Position numbers and translations under genes: made by a program. DNA of 64,000 nucleotides from Gonapodya prolifera JEL478 (lineage: Eukaryota; Monoblepharomycota; Monoblepharidomycetes; Monoblepharidales; Gonapodyaceae): assembly GCA_001574975.1 (NCBI GenBank), contig KQ965746.1:9812-73811 (forward strand), read 5' to 3'. This document shows positions 42,801-55,735 of this stretch, in pieces. How positions within the stretch are numbered: position 1 is the first letter of the stretch; the number at the start of each line of letters is the position of its first letter. The notes under the pieces were generated by a model. It was not told the origin of the DNA and ran no database searches. It saw only the letters and a list, made by a program, of their open reading frames with translations.

Positions 42801-44614
42801 GATGTCGTCAAGCGCGTGGTGGAGATGACAAAAAGGGCCTTCGTTGGTGGGATTGTGGAGGTTCCTAGACATTGGGCTGGGTGGAGGGGGTTTATTTTTG
42901 GCGAGGGCCTGGAACGCGGAAAGGAGGATCCCGTGGCGTGTTTCACCGACGCCATGGACGTGCAGCACTGGATTCGCGTGGGCTGTGCGCACGCGGGCGT
43001 GTCGTTTGGACAGACGCTGTTCCAGCATGTCAGCCAGGGACTGTTTGCCCTCGCGGCGACGGCTGGTGCAGGTAACGTGGGGCAGCAACGACAGGACCGG
43101 GACAAGTATGGCGATACCGTCGTGCCGCAGGTCATGTACAACCACGTCTTGTCGACGACAGGCTCGGATAGTGGGGAAGCATTGATGCGTGACCTCGTGA
43201 TGGAGTTTTGCAGAGACGTTCCACTGGTTCTTGCCCCTTCCGTGTCTCACGCCCAAACAGGGGATGCGCAGTTTCTCATGTTCGAGTACCAGCGCATGAA
43301 GGACTCTACGAAGAGGATGCAGCAGTTGTTGGATCGGATGGAAATCGTGCGGAGGTCGTGTCACCCAGGAGGTGCCATAGATTGGAGTGAGTGGTTTGTA
43401 AATTGCCTCATCGAGGCCACAAAGTCATGTTTCCTTGCCACCCCCCTTCAGATCTTTGGATGCTGGCCCTTTTGCAGCACAGCTACAAGATTCTTTGCCG
43501 CACTGCCGTCACCTTGAGCTCGTTGTGCACGCTCGCAGAACCGACCCACTCCCACTCCCACTCCCCTATCCTGGCCGAGATCCACGCGACGTCTCTGGCC
43601 GCCTACACCGCCGACCAGCGCGAATTTAAGATGCAGTCGGATCTCCTTTGCACCAGCTTCTGGGAGAAATGCGCCCTCGTCGGTGCAGATGGACGTCACG
43701 TCATCCTGCGTGCGGATCTGGCGGGCGAGTCTGTTGATGTGTACGCCGTGGCGTTGGGGATGGAGCTTGTCCCCGTGCTGTATGTACGTCCTATTGTGAG
43801 TGATCTTGCGGCATGCTTTCTGGTTTTGGCTCCACGAGGCTCGATGTTGTTTGGTGTTTTTTGTTGTTGTTCACGCAAGGCCGCTCGATTCCACGCCCTT
43901 GTCGAAGCGATTCTCGCGGACTGGCCTCTCATCACACCACATCAGCGAGCGCAGCTTGTCCTGTCGTCTCCCTTTATTCTTCACGCCTTGGCGTCGACTG
44001 GTCGACCCGAGCTGGCAATGAGAATGATCGAAATGGAGGTTCGAAAAGGGACCTTTTCCGACCGGTTGCGGGGGTCGATATTTGGACTGGTAAGATACAG
44101 AAAATGCTCAAGGGTGTTCCACCGTGTCGTATTCTAATGATTATCCGGCCGGCCATGGTAGTCCATCTTCGCCATGTCATCGTTCCTCCTCTCCCACATC
44201 TCGGGCATCTCATCCGATTCCGCCTACCTCACCACCACCTACGAACCCCATTTTGTCACATCTGTTCAGGGCGCCTGTGGGAGTATCGACTCGCCCTCGG
44301 GCGTCGTCGAGTGCGAGTGGGAGCGCGTGCCTGTACCTGTACCTGTGCCTGTACCGAAGCGAGACGTGTCGTCCCGTGTGAAACTCACTGTACGCATTCC
44401 GCCCAATACGAGCGGTACCGTTCGTTTGCGCGGTGTGCGGCGACCGTATCGGGAGAGTGTGCGAATGCAGTGTGGGCCGACAAGGACTGCGATGTTTTCA
44501 AAGATCCCCAAGGAGCGGATGAGGGAGGTTTTGGATCACGGGGCAGGTGAGGAGGTTGTGGAAATGGAACTTGGATCGGGAAGCTATGTGATGTGGGTGG
44601 ACGAAGCGGGATAG
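39886..44614 (+). CDS. GH78 alpha-L-rhamnosidase-like protein with a large disordered insertion
   Basis: Family members remove terminal L-rhamnose from glycosides. Exons 39886-40304, 40380-41100, 41158-42388, 42460-43386, 43452-43795, 43880-44089 and 44162-44614 give 1434 residues in one frame. No signal peptide, so probably intracellular. GH78 landmarks: TMYIWRVRCW, VTFFRKEFHLAAITLPLRIV followed by RARLYVFA, MIVKTDDTWTCSSETPAAVN then EWGEVYDARR, FSFHGPFRFVAI and the C-terminal beta domain (VKLTVRIPPNTSGTVRL, ELGSGSYVMWV). After YDARRNVFGWNYGEFEDE comes an inserted segment of about 290 residues rich in Glu, Lys, Ser and Pro, absent from usual GH78 proteins. The segment where the family has its acidic cluster (roughly D-x-P-x-RDER-x-GW-x-GD) reads VEVPRHWAGWRGFIFGEG, lacking most of these acids. 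It may be inactive on rhamnosides. Confidence 0.78.
41284..42150 (+). other. disordered insertion inside the GH78-like gene
   Basis: In-frame segment with Glu/Lys-rich blocks, a 12-base tandem repeat coding SPES (about 41410-41452), a Pro-rich linker (PPTPPRPPPNPPPNPVPNPA), a charged helix (EEEEWRRFRLEEQDAQTVYE) and an acidic tail. It interrupts the loop between the GE-YDAR strand and the following W-x-P block of the N-terminal GH78 domains. Confidence 0.65.
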
Positions 44615-45146
44615 TGTGGCAGTGGCGAGGTTTGGTGGATGGCAGTAGAGGTTCCTGAAAACAATGGCGGAAGTGAGGGGGACACTTGGATGTGAAGGGC
44701 ACTTTATTTATAAGATGAGGTTGCATGTTTACAATGTAATGTACTGCGTAATGCATTGCAGCGAAAGCAGAGAAAGTTGTTGACACCGCAGAAAAGGGAT
44801 CCCACATGGGCAGTCGGTCGCCCGATACGTAGGCCGTGTCTTTAATCTTCGGGAACCTACAGCCAATCGTGTCACAGAGGATAGCAACGATTGGATCGTT
44901 ATGTTCCCGTTCGGTTGACTTGCCCATTCCGCAATTCGTCAGCGGATCCCTGCGATTGCGCATCCGCGAGGCGGCAGACGCTTCACCGTTCTTCGGCAAG
45001 CGACAGCGCGCGCGTGCGGATCCGCTGACTCCGTGTTGTGGGGCATGTGCTTGCAAATAAAAAACAACGGGTCCTTCACTTGAGGGCGTCCGCAGCAAGT
45101 GTTCGCCGATCTTCACCTTTTCGCACACTTTGCAGCATTCGGCATG
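44615..45146. other. intergenic, no gene seen
   Basis: A minus-strand frame of 277 codons (45218-44385) overlaps the GH78 3' end antisense and contains no known pattern, so I treat it as chance. Confidence 0.45.
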
Positions 45147-46595
45147 GAGGTGGACCCGGACTTCGGTGCGAAAACAATAGAGAACGAAAAGATGGCATGT
45201 GTTTCGGTCGCATTCCACTTCTGGTGCTCGGTTCTGAGACTCACTTCGACTTCATCACAACTTTTGCGATTACCAAGGCCGAGGATTCCGGTCGAGGGAC
45301 ACCGGCAGCAAATCATGAAGACAACGTCATTGTGCTGTCGCAGATCGAAGGATCCTCCGAGGACATCCCAAAGTCGTCGAGGAAGCCTGGCGCACTTGTT
45401 CGCTCGGGCAACCTGGACGCAGCATCTCTCCAAAGTCGCATATCTATTCTGCAGGAAACCATTGGCCGATTGCAGAGCACGTTGGAGGAGCAGAAAGCGC
45501 AATTTGAACAGGAGAGGGTCCTGTGGAACAAGGTACTCTATTTGTGAGAAACGCAACCAAATGAAATGCACGCTGTAGAGTCACTGTCACTTCCTTCCGG
45601 CGAGCGCAGGAAAGAGCCACCCTGGAACAAACGTCGTTTCAATTCGACGACGAACGGAAGTCTCTTCTTTCAAAGCTGCACGAAGTGTACGAAAACCACA
45701 CGCTCTCGCTCATCGACTTTGGCGTGTCACGAGCTGCGACGCGACAGGCCTTGGACACAAAAGATCGAGAAATTGAGCAACTGAGAGCCACCGCTCAGGT
45801 AAGCGCGGGGTCTACGGCCTCCAACGTCGTTTTCCATCACACGGAGAAGTGAAACCCATTTCAAACACACCGCACCGCACAAACCAGGACCTGGAGCAAG
45901 AAATGAAAACGATGGCCCAAATCTTCGACTCCCAGATCGGGTCCAAGAATGTCGTGATCCGCGGCTTCAAAGGCCACGTCGAGCGCATGCGATACGACCG
46001 GGTTCGGTACCTCGCAAACGCCATGGAACTCAAACGCACCGTGAGGCAGCAGAACGATACCATGAGTGTCTACTTTGCGAAAAAGAATGCGGACTCGGCG
46101 ACAACGAGGGCGCCGACAGGAGAAGGTCGCACCGATGCCGCCAGCGTACCTGCTGAGCAACGCCGGCCCTCTGGAAGTCGAACAGCATCGCGGAAATCGC
46201 TTACGCAGCAATCTTCGCGCAAGAGTATCAATAATCAGCAACGATCAGCCTCATCTCGTCACGGAAGGGAACTTGCGAGTCGACATGAATCTCCAGACGC
46301 CTCTGCCCATGCAGAACCACAAGAAACTGAGGAGCGCCCCAGAACATCGCAGAAATCTCTCGAAAGCGTTCAGCGGCCTGATCTCCCGCAACGAAATCCC
46401 GACGATGGCGCTACCAAATCTCGCCCAAGTTCTCCGTGGGAAGAGGCAAGCCAACCTGAACTGCACTCACGACCAGAATCACAACGAGAGCTTCCTACTC
46501 CGAGCTCGAAATCACGCGTCAATTCTGCATTGGAGGCAAAGAGCGAGAGCCAAAGCCACCACTCATCTCGCTTGACCAGTGCACGTGGGGATTGA
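45147..46595 (+). CDS. coiled-coil protein, unidentified
   Basis: Later exons are clear: one around 45290-45530 (LQSRISILQETIGRLQSTLE then EQKAQFEQERVLWNK), one about 45610-45798 (ERATLEQTSFQFDDERKSLL, LHEVYENHTLSLIDFGVSR, DTKDREIEQLRATAQ) and one about 45891-46595 (DLEQEMKTMAQIFDSQIGSK, RMRYDRVRYLANAMELKRTV). The helical part is followed by a long Ser/Arg/Glu-rich disordered tail. The 5' end is uncertain; the ATG at 45147 (MEVDPDFG) is a candidate. The gene is convergent with CFAP44, with only 45 bases between stops. A flagellar or basal-body role would fit the neighbour and the architecture but is only a guess. Confidence 0.55.
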
Positions 46596-46640
46596 GACAC
46601 CAAGCGTTTTCAATTATTACATAACTCTCGATGAACTTAA

Positions 46641-49600
46641 TTATGTAGCTATTTCATTATTAATTTGAGCTGGAGGATTGTGTGAATCACCTGGACTGGC
46701 CGCACCCGCCGACCCTCCAACCCCTCCCACGTCATCATTCGTCACCGGCTCGGGACTTCTCATCCCATCTTGCGAATCCAGCCCGAGCACAGCCGGTGCT
46801 TGCGGTCTGTGAACGCTGGGAACCCTAATACTCGATCCCGCAACGTACGCGAGCGATTCATTCTCGGCACCGGCACCGGCACTGCTGAAACGTATCTTGT
46901 GTGCGGCGCTTTTTTTCGCGCTCGATATTTCCGGCAGTGGCGGCGGGCGATGAACCAGGACTTTGCCTCCCTTTGCAGAGGACGCACCCGGCGGGTGGTT
47001 AGGTTTGGCATGGTAGGGTTTGCGACTGAGCGTGTTGATTTCCTCCTTGAGTGCGTCAATCTGCTTCATTTGTGCCGAGGTTACGGTTTGCAGTTGCGCC
47101 ATGTCATTGTTCCGAGATGCTGGTCCGTTGGGACTGGAATAGTTGTTGGTCTGCAAACGAAACGTGAAAACCCGCTTTTTCGTCCATACAAACTTATGAA
47201 TCGCAAACTCACTACATTCGATTGGCTTGCACCTAAAGATTCTTCCAGGCTATTTTGCTGCTCTTTCAGCGCCAGAAGCCTTTCAAGCCGCGATGTGTTC
47301 TCTTTGGTGACATTCGTAAGCTCCTCTTTCATTTGTTGAATTCGTGCCTGGGATGGTAATGTTCAAGTCAAACTTGGCTCCAAGTTTGAGCAGGTTCGCA
47401 ACACACCTCAAGTGTAGCCACTTCTGCAAAACGTTCCTTTTCTTCACGTTCCATTTTATCTCTCATTTCGTCGGCAGTTTTGTTCACCCCAAGGCGTTCC
47501 AGTCTCTCCAGATCAACCTCCCGCCCAAACTTGAGCATTTGCGCATCAATAAGGCGTGCGTTCAAAACTTGGAGCTGTTGATTCGCTCATCGTGAGGACA
47601 GGTCACAAACAACAACAACAAAAAAACCATCCGCTCTGTACGCACATTTGCATCTTTCTCCTTCCTGCTCCGCACAAAAGTGACGTGTGATCCTTTCAAT
47701 TCACGGTGCTGCTTTTTCACGTCCGCCTTCTCCTCCTGAAGATCTCCAATGCGCCTCTTCAGTCTCTGCAATCCTGAGTCTGAAAACACAATAGCTTGTG
47801 AGAGGTCCGAATTATGAGAATACGTTTTAGCATCCAAATACAATAGTTGGTGTGGTCGTAACGGCACCTGTTCAACAGATATATTTGATTTGATGGAATC
47901 CACATGAGAAGCGATATTGAACGTACCACCACTGCTATCTCGTTCAACTTCTGCTGCTTTTGTGTCTGGAATGCCTGGATCTCTTCTTCAATTGCTTGGT
48001 AGCTGGCCACAATAGAGCGCTCCTTTTTGAGAATTGCGTCATGTTCCTTTTTCGACGTCTGTGATCATGATTGCAGGTCAGTATAGCGACGACGTCTTGA
48101 GAACCGACTAGGACAAGGAACGAACTTCGACCGCCTTTTGAATGTCGCTGAGAATATCTTCCTCGTCCAGCTTTCGCTCTCGGAGCTCTAGCACCTTCGC
48201 ATAGGTGGCGGGATCGCAATCGGAAGGACACACTTCCGGGTTCTCCGAGTCGCTTCCCTCTTCGTCCAAATCGGACTCGTAGTCTGACTCGGAGTCGGAC
48301 GACATTTGGTCTTCATCGTCCTCTGCCGAAGTACCGGTTCCTGGATGAGGGTTCGCCCCGAGTTTGTTCTTTTTCTTGGAGAAACACAACCATTCGTTAA
48401 GCACGACTGTTGAGACGCCGAATTTCATCTGAATGCCTACTTTAGATCGCTTGATTTTCTTCTTGAAAATTTTGGTCAACAGGTCTTCGTATTTGTTGTT
48501 TTCTCCCAGCGTTAACTTCAGCTCTTCGTTTATTGCCTTTAAGCGTGTTGTGACATCCTCGACTTCGGCCTTCTTGGTGGACAGCTTCAATTGCATGTCT
48601 CTCAACTATGACAAGAGACTTTACTCCTTTGAACAAAGGGATCACGACAGGGACTAGACTGACCTTTGAAGTGATCTCGGCTTTCTCTACAGTCTTTGAA
48701 GACAACTTATCAGCCAACACATTATCAAACTTTTCAAATTCTTTGAGTAAGAGCCACTCTCGATAAAGAACAATCATTCGCAACTGGGCAAACTTCACGT
48801 CTGAAAACAGAAGTGCCATTAGTACAACGTCCAGTAACTGTAGGACAAGCTGCCTCGTCTCACCACCCTGAAGCACGATTCTCTCCTGCATGAGTACAGT
48901 GACCATACTGTCAAACTCTTCAAACTTTCTTTCGATGTCCTATTTGTAGCTTTGTTAAGGGAGCATCAAGTCGTCCCCCAGTGGTGGGCGAACCTTTTTC
49001 ATTTTCATTTTTTGGAAGAGAAGTGTCTTCCGCCGTATTGTATCCTCCAGAGTTTGCATTGCAGTTCTTGCTGGATTGTAGGGTTTCTCATCTCGCACAT
49101 CTGTCGAGAAAGATCTTGGAAAGAGCTTGTCTCCGATTGTGTTTGCTTCATTTGCAGATAGAGCGGAAGTCGTGTGCTCAGAAGCATCGACATTATGCGC
49201 GTTCGAGGAGGGGGGTGCTGTGCCAGTGCCAAATCCACCAAATCCGCCATCATCCCCACGTCGATTCGATTGCAAGATCTTGGAAGTCTCCGCAAACTTT
49301 GCAATGTCCTGTCGGTGCAGAAACCATGTTGATATCGACACACACTAGAGTTCGCTTCGACCCACCTCTTCATCAACTTTGAACCTGTATTCCGGAAAGG
49401 CTGCGGCCTGCCAAATATAAAAGGGTTGTGGATTGGACATACTTCTTGTGATGTGGAAACTTACATCTACTATGACCACAAATGGATCTTCTGCGACATT
49501 TTCTCCAAGTTGCCGCAGTTCAGAGTTTATACCTTTCAACATTTCATTTTGGCTCTCGATAAACGTCGCAAGTGATTGTTTCCGCTGTCGAAGTTCGAAT

Positions 49601-52600
49601 ACTTGTCGATTGAAGCGCTGAATTGGGGGGTCAAAGAGAGTTTCACTTGGGACGAAAATCACAGATTCACTCACGCCTTTGAGACGATACACTGCCTCGG
49701 CAAGCAACAAAAGTTGCTTTTTCTTTTTTTCCGCATCCACTCGATCACTTTCCGGAACAATGTAATTAGCGGCAGTCTTGAGCTTATAATCACCCATGTT
49801 CTTTTCGGCGTGTCGAATAGCTGCGACATCTCGAGGGTCCTGGTAGTTTTCATCCGGCTTCGATTCCAAGAGCTCTTTCCACTGAGCAGCTCTCTCCGCT
49901 CGTTCCTGCTTTCGCGCTTCCAGCTTTGTTTTTTGATCTGCAAGCTAGAAATCCCATTGAATTAGTGATTAGATCAAGCGACCGCCAGCACATGTAGCCC
50001 ACCCTTTTGTGCTTCGCGCTTGAGTCTTTTGTTGTGACTTCTGAAGTTTTCGAAGGAGTACTGGTTTTTGGTTTACCATCAGAAGCCTGGTTGCGAACGC
50101 TGTAAAATCGTCTACTCGTAACATTTAGAGAGTCTTACCTGGTCAATTTTAGCAGTACTTGTTTGACTAAGCCTTATCGCCGTGACAAGAGTGGAGATTG
50201 CATCCGGCAATTTCGCAGTTCGAAACGTCGCGACCGAGTGCTTCCCCTAAGAATCGCTTCGAATATTACGTTCAAGAAAACACTTGAGTTCCAGCGTGCT
50301 CCTACCTTGACAGCGGTTATCTCTAATTGTTCGGTTTCCAAGCTATCGAAAAACTTCCCACGCAGTTTGTCAAGTGCTAAAGAGTCTCTCGCGGAGGTCC
50401 ATTGCAGCTCTTTTTGCAAAAGTTGAAGTTTTCGTTCAGTCGAGCGATCTGCAAAGGAAGACGGGAGCTACGCGATCATCGCCCTCGACCCTTGATACGT
50501 TATCCTTACCAACGTCTTCCTTCAATCCAACATCAATTTGGAAGAGTGATTTCGAGACTTGCCGACCAATTGGAGCTTTCTCATTCTCAGCCACGAGCGT
50601 CTTAAATTCAGCGCGGATGTCGGCAATGTGCTTTCTCGTCATCTGCTTTTTAGCCTCAGCATCAGCAAACTCTTTGTCCTTTTCCGATTTCAGCTTTGCC
50701 TCTTCCAGACTGTACGCCTTTCCATCAGTGATGTCATCCACAGTCTTTTGGTGATCACTGGGAGTGCTTTCCTCTCCACCCTCTCCCTCTTATTGCGGTG
50801 TAAACACAAAAAGTCACAAAAAGTCGGAGCAGCACAGATAATGGTTGAAGCTTTACACATACCTTCTTTCAGTGTCGACTCTTCAAGCGTGCTCATCCAT
50901 GATACCAAACCACCATCCATTGCACTTGATACCATATAAGCATCATCAAACGTTAAAGCCACACTAGTCACAATTCCTCGCACGCAATCGTGGGCATGCA
51001 CAAGCCACTTCTGCCCAATATCAGTTTTCAACAGCCCAGTATCGCCAGACGCTACCGCTGCTGCCACCCTTGACAAATAGACAGACGCTGTCTCGTGACC
51101 ACTCCTGTGCCCCTGATGAGTGATCTGCGACACGTGAAGAGTATGGAGGAACGTAGTACCATCCAATGTACCTGAAACGAGGTACAAGGAGCTAGTAGAA
51201 ACGCCCACAACTGTAAATGGAGCTTCAGCAGTGGCAACAATTCTAAAAGAAACACCTTTTTAGTCGGGAATAAACTCTCAGTGAGATTTCATCCTTACCG
51301 AGACTGGCCAGGCGAGCTGAACTTGCAACTCCTTAGTTCCCCTTGGCCAGCCACCGTCTTGAATGCTAAGAGGAAATATCCGCCGTCCAGGTACCAAACA
51401 TTAGTGGGAACAGCGTCTAGGACATCTAAATCCTCGTACAAATCTTGCTCAACATCCCCAGATGGCGGTGCTTCGACCTTGTTGGCAGGTTCCTCGATAT
51501 TCCCAGCCTTTGCGCCATTATCTCCCCCATCTCCCTCCTTGGCCCCACTAGTCCCATCTTCTGTTTTTTCCTCCTTGTCAGCCTTCGCTCGCTCCTGTTC
51601 TCTTGCATGTCTGCGTCTGGCAGTTTCATCTGGGTTGGAATCCGCAAGCTTCCAAGGGGATAAATTGCATTGTTGATGAGTCAATTTGAAGGACACCGCA
51701 GTATCCACATCTGACACCGCGGGAACAATTGCATGGAAAATATCGCCATTCTTCAAAATCAATAAAATGCTCCCCTTAGTCGCTGGTATTTGATGTTCTC
51801 TTCTCCCTAGGTCAGCTCCGTCATCTTCCTCTGTCTCAGTTTCAATCGAATCGGTCACCATGTGATTGTCGGGACTCCAAGACATATCAACAACCACAGC
51901 CGGCATCGTCACAAAACCGACAGGCTTCACGTCAACGTTATCTTTGGTCCAACCTGCTTGAGGGTCTATATCACTCCTCGGGACTCTCTCGGCATCAACA
52001 CGACCATATTGTCGTTCTAACACATTTGCTCTTTTCGAGCAAAGCTGGAAAAAGAAAACAGTGCAATCGTTGGCAGCTGTCGCCAGAAATCGTCCATGAG
52101 GGGCAACTGAAATGTGTGTGATTGCTGAGGAGTGAGGTTTGAAGGCATGGGTCAACCGGAAGGCATTCTCCACTGAGTCGGCGGTAGAAGGGTGGGTTAC
52201 AAAACGAAGAGTACCATCCGTGAAGCCCAAAGCAAGGCTAGTCCCACGAGTATCAACGGACTGGAGCGAGGGGAGACAAATTCCACGAAAGATGAGCAAC
52301 AAAACAACGCAGACCATCAATCTGAGCGCACCTTAGGCATGTATGCAATTGCAGAACCTGGCACAGGCCACCGATGCCTTGCCACTGCTGTCTTTTTTGC
52401 TATATGATCGAGCCTCAGTGTACCACCCTTCCCTAACGATGCAACGAGGTGGGTCGATGGGCTGCATACTGCGCCAACAACCCCTCCCGCATGCACAGTA
52501 AGTGCAAGAGTACTGGATCGCTTCTTGACATTGAGGCGGTGGAGTGCACCTTGAGAATCCAAGACAATAAACTCTTCTTCAGTTGTCGGGATACGGATGA

Positions 52601-53892
52601 TATCCACTGGGCGAACGTCTTTCCCAAGAGGTATTTCGTCCGCAGGTTGAAGTTCGAAGATTTTGGACGAAGTTGTTGAAATACTTTGCGGCGCGGAAGT
52701 GGAAGAGGTGCCCCCTTCCCCTCCACTAGTTTCGTTTGACCCTCCATCCGTGGATCCAGCAACCTTGCTAGCTCCCCCCCGTACAGGCGCATCTCCCGGT
52801 GCGTAACCCTCAGCCACATCAATTGATTCGAATTCCCATATTCGAACGACACCGTCCTCGCCTGCTGATAAAATCTCACCCTCCGCACCAGCAATCACCA
52901 CTTCTACCCGCCCTTGGTGGCATCGCTTTCCTCCTTCCTGCACCAGCTCGCATTTAATGGCGCCTCCTTCCCAGAGAAGAAGATTCCCGCATTCAGAAGA
53001 GGACAAAACCTTCCCGTCCGGAAGTTGAAGAAAGGAGTGGATATCTGAGAGCTCGGTGGCCCCAAATTTGCCGACATCGCCTTGTAGTTTAAGACCTGTA
53101 AAAGTTTGCGCCATGGTCCAGAACTTTATGTGCCCCATTCCGGAAGTGACGAGTTGTCCATCGTTGCTGGGGTGAAAGGAGACACGTACAACGTCCTGTT
53201 AAAGAGAGGGTGAGCGAAGTTGGTGGTTGCAAAGATGGGCGTTTGACGAGCGGCTGTCCTATATGTTATTACTGGCGAACCATGCTCGGCGTCCTGAACC
53301 AGTTCCTCGCCTCTGACTCCAACACGTTTCACCATTGATCAGTGCAACACACCTGCGAAAATGCCTTGCTTTTAAGAATCATACGTTCGTTATCCCAGTC
53401 CCAGACAGTAAGCGTGTAGTCAGGATCCGCACCAACGCTTGCAAGCTTTGTTCCCTCCGCATTAAAGGTGAGGTCGGCGTATCCCCGTTCTGCACCTTCT
53501 GGAAGTGTCCGTTTAAGCACCAAATCTGGCAGAGAATACACATAGATGTTTGGAGACCCAATTTGGCTGGGGCAGACTTCCGCGATGGCGAGAAATTTGC
53601 GCCGGAGGTCCACTGTGATCGCACCAACGGCACCGTTTCTTGGTGGTCTGAGGAAACGCTGATCGCCCGTCTTGATATTAAGGATCAAAACTACATTTCC
53701 AATTGCTGATGCGATGCTCGAGTCGTCTATGAAATGAAGATTGCGGCGACGGGACGCGTCGAAGGAGAGAACGTGGTGCAACGAAACTGCCGAATTCGGA
53801 AGCAAAAGGGGAGATTCCTGATGCGCATTTGCGGAGCGGGTGGAACGAGTGCCCAAAAGACTGGGCCGAGCAGACGAAGGTGGCATGTTCAC
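46641..53892 (-). CDS. CFAP44: cilia- and flagella-associated protein 44 (WD40 plus coiled coil)
   Basis: Axonemal protein which, with CFAP43, forms the tether/tether head linked to inner dynein arm f and is needed for normal flagellar beating. Start at 53892 (MNMPPSS) or 53886. The WD40 half (about 53.9-51.0 kb) closely follows animal CFAP44: RRRNLHFIDDSSIASAIGN, FNAEGTKLASVGADPDYTLT, WDWDNERMILKSKAFSQ, GHIKFWTMAQTFTGLKLQG, PDGKVLSSSECGNLLLWEG and GEDGVVRIWEFESID. The second half is long coiled coil, starting with ITDGKAYSLEEAKLKSEKDK, a stretch conserved in CFAP44, then many short exons of heptad helices down to a Pro/Ser-rich tail ending NNEIAT. There are roughly 20 introns; individual borders in the coiled-coil half were not all fixed. 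Its presence indicates a flagellated life stage. Confidence 0.9.
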
Positions 53893-53995
53893 AAGTGAAG
53901 TTGGAACGGCACAATAGGTTCAGTTGGCTGAAACCCATCACCATTGCCCAACTCAAAAACACCCAGCCATTCCAAAAAGAATCACCACAATATCA

Positions 53996-55308
53996 TTAAT
54001 TAGAGAACAACGACGCGCCCCACCCAAATACCCGCCAAAGGTCTACCCTTTCGCTTTGTTCTTCCTCCCCATTCCCTTCCAACGCTTCTTCGTCTTCTTC
54101 CCAGAACTCATCTGTGATGGGCTTCGTCATCTCTGCTTGTCCATGACCCGCGAAACGGCCTCCTTCGAGCTCTACCACGGACACACCACCAAAGTGTCCC
54201 AGGAGCAGTCGTTTCTGCCCTACACTCGCACATGTGAAACTTGCCGCCCCTCGTGGCTGAATGTCCAGAATAACCCGGGGCGGAAAAGAGGGAGAAAGGC
54301 CGGTATCCCAAAGTGAAACAACACCGTCCCAGCTTGTGGTCACGATATGAGTGGCATTGCCAGTGACACAAGATATAAAAGAAGCATGGGGTACCATGGG
54401 ATGGCAGTACCGAGATATTTGAGTCCCTACGGAAACATCCCAGGTGGTCAATATACCCCCACGCCGGTCGCCGCTTCCAGAGATTAAAGTGCCGGGACGA
54501 GAGCCAACGTGAAGTGAGTGAACATGTCCACCTGTGAACACGGCTCGTTCCAATTTCCCGGCACGCAAGTTGAACATCATCAAACTTCTGAAGCGGCCAC
54601 CGGCTACAAGCAATTGGTCGGTCTGAGCAAGAGACAATACGGTTCCCTCTGTATCCCAGGTAAACGTGGGGTGTGAATGTCGAGTTGGAGGCACCCGGAA
54701 ATCCCACAGTCGCACACAGCCAGAGGAGTCGCCGGTCGCACAAAATTGAGGTTGGGGAAGGTCGAGAGGCAGAATGGAAGATATTGGTGACGGTGACGCT
54801 GGAATGGAGGCCACGAAACGACCATACTCGATGTCCTATATTCCTCCCAGTTTAGCGTCACCGGCTGCCATGAAGACGAGGTAATATGTACTGAACTAAC
54901 CAGAATTCTGATATATCCTCTCCAAGAGCAAACAAGCGCCCGTTCCCCCCATTTTTGAATTGTTGTGCTCTCACCCACCACGTTCGGATCCACTTTGCCA
55001 ATGCCTTCGGCGGCAAAAATAGTACGCACGCAACCAAAGTCTTTGCCACCGTCTGGGGCTGGCATTAGTTTCCAATACTTGATTGCTCCGTCAGACCCTG
55101 AAGAGAACGCATACTCTGAATCTTCCGAGTGAACGATGTTCCAGACAATTCCGCTATGATTCGCGATCCCGTGACTTGTATCGAAAGCTCGAAGTTTACC
55201 AAATCGCCAGCGCCACTCGGATTTCCAGTCGAATGTCGGTGAATCGGGACAATGCGATGCAACTGGTACAGGCATTTCCATTTCCTTGCGGAAAGTGGGT
55301 TCGGCCAT
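53996..55308 (-). CDS. WD40-repeat protein
   Basis: Exons 55308-54901 and 54835-53996, phase 0, 415 residues. WD-type blades are visible: GIVWNIVHSEDSEYAFSSGS with DGAIKYWKL, RALVCSWRGYIRIL, PQFCATGDSSGCVRLWDFR, HVHSLHVGSRPGTLISGSGD, GNATHIVTTSWDGVVSLWD and a seventh weak blade before an acidic stretch (EFWEEDEEALEGNGEEEQ). Most of the protein is one beta propeller, a protein-binding scaffold. No family-specific motif recognised. It lies 104 bases upstream of the CFAP44 start in the same direction and divergent from MON2, so co-regulation with CFAP44 is possible but unproven. Confidence 0.75.
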
Positions 55309-55735
55309 TGATTGATGATGACACAGGCTATACCACAATAAGGATTCATTTGAAACCTTGTGGCATCGTCGGCTGTGCCGGAGAGACGCATTGAGTTGAC
55401 CTCATCATGTGAGTGATCGAAAGGGGCACTCACTTGACAATCCCGAACGCTAAAACATCCTTGGCGTCCAACAGCGAAAGGATTTTGAGAATTGTTTCAT
55501 CGGGGAGTGATAACAGTAATGTCATTGAGGCTTCTGAGGGCGATGTATATATGTATGTACTCTACGGAGTTTCAGTGGTCGAGCAAGAATCACGACAGCA
55601 ATTCATCATCGACGAAAACACGTGCCAGTGGACGCAGAAAGAACTCATTGGACTCGCCAGGGCGATTCCCTACTGAACCATTGCTGAATCGCCCTTTAAA
55701 GCGTTCTGTAGTGGAAGGAATTCAATAAACGGGGG
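55309..55735. other. divergent promoter region between the WD40 gene and MON2
   Basis: No gene recognised. The start codons on either side point away from each other. Confidence 0.45.

Noticed and set aside
44385-45218. 277-codon minus-strand frame over the GH78 3' end
   Set aside because: Antisense to a well-supported exon and without any protein-like motif.
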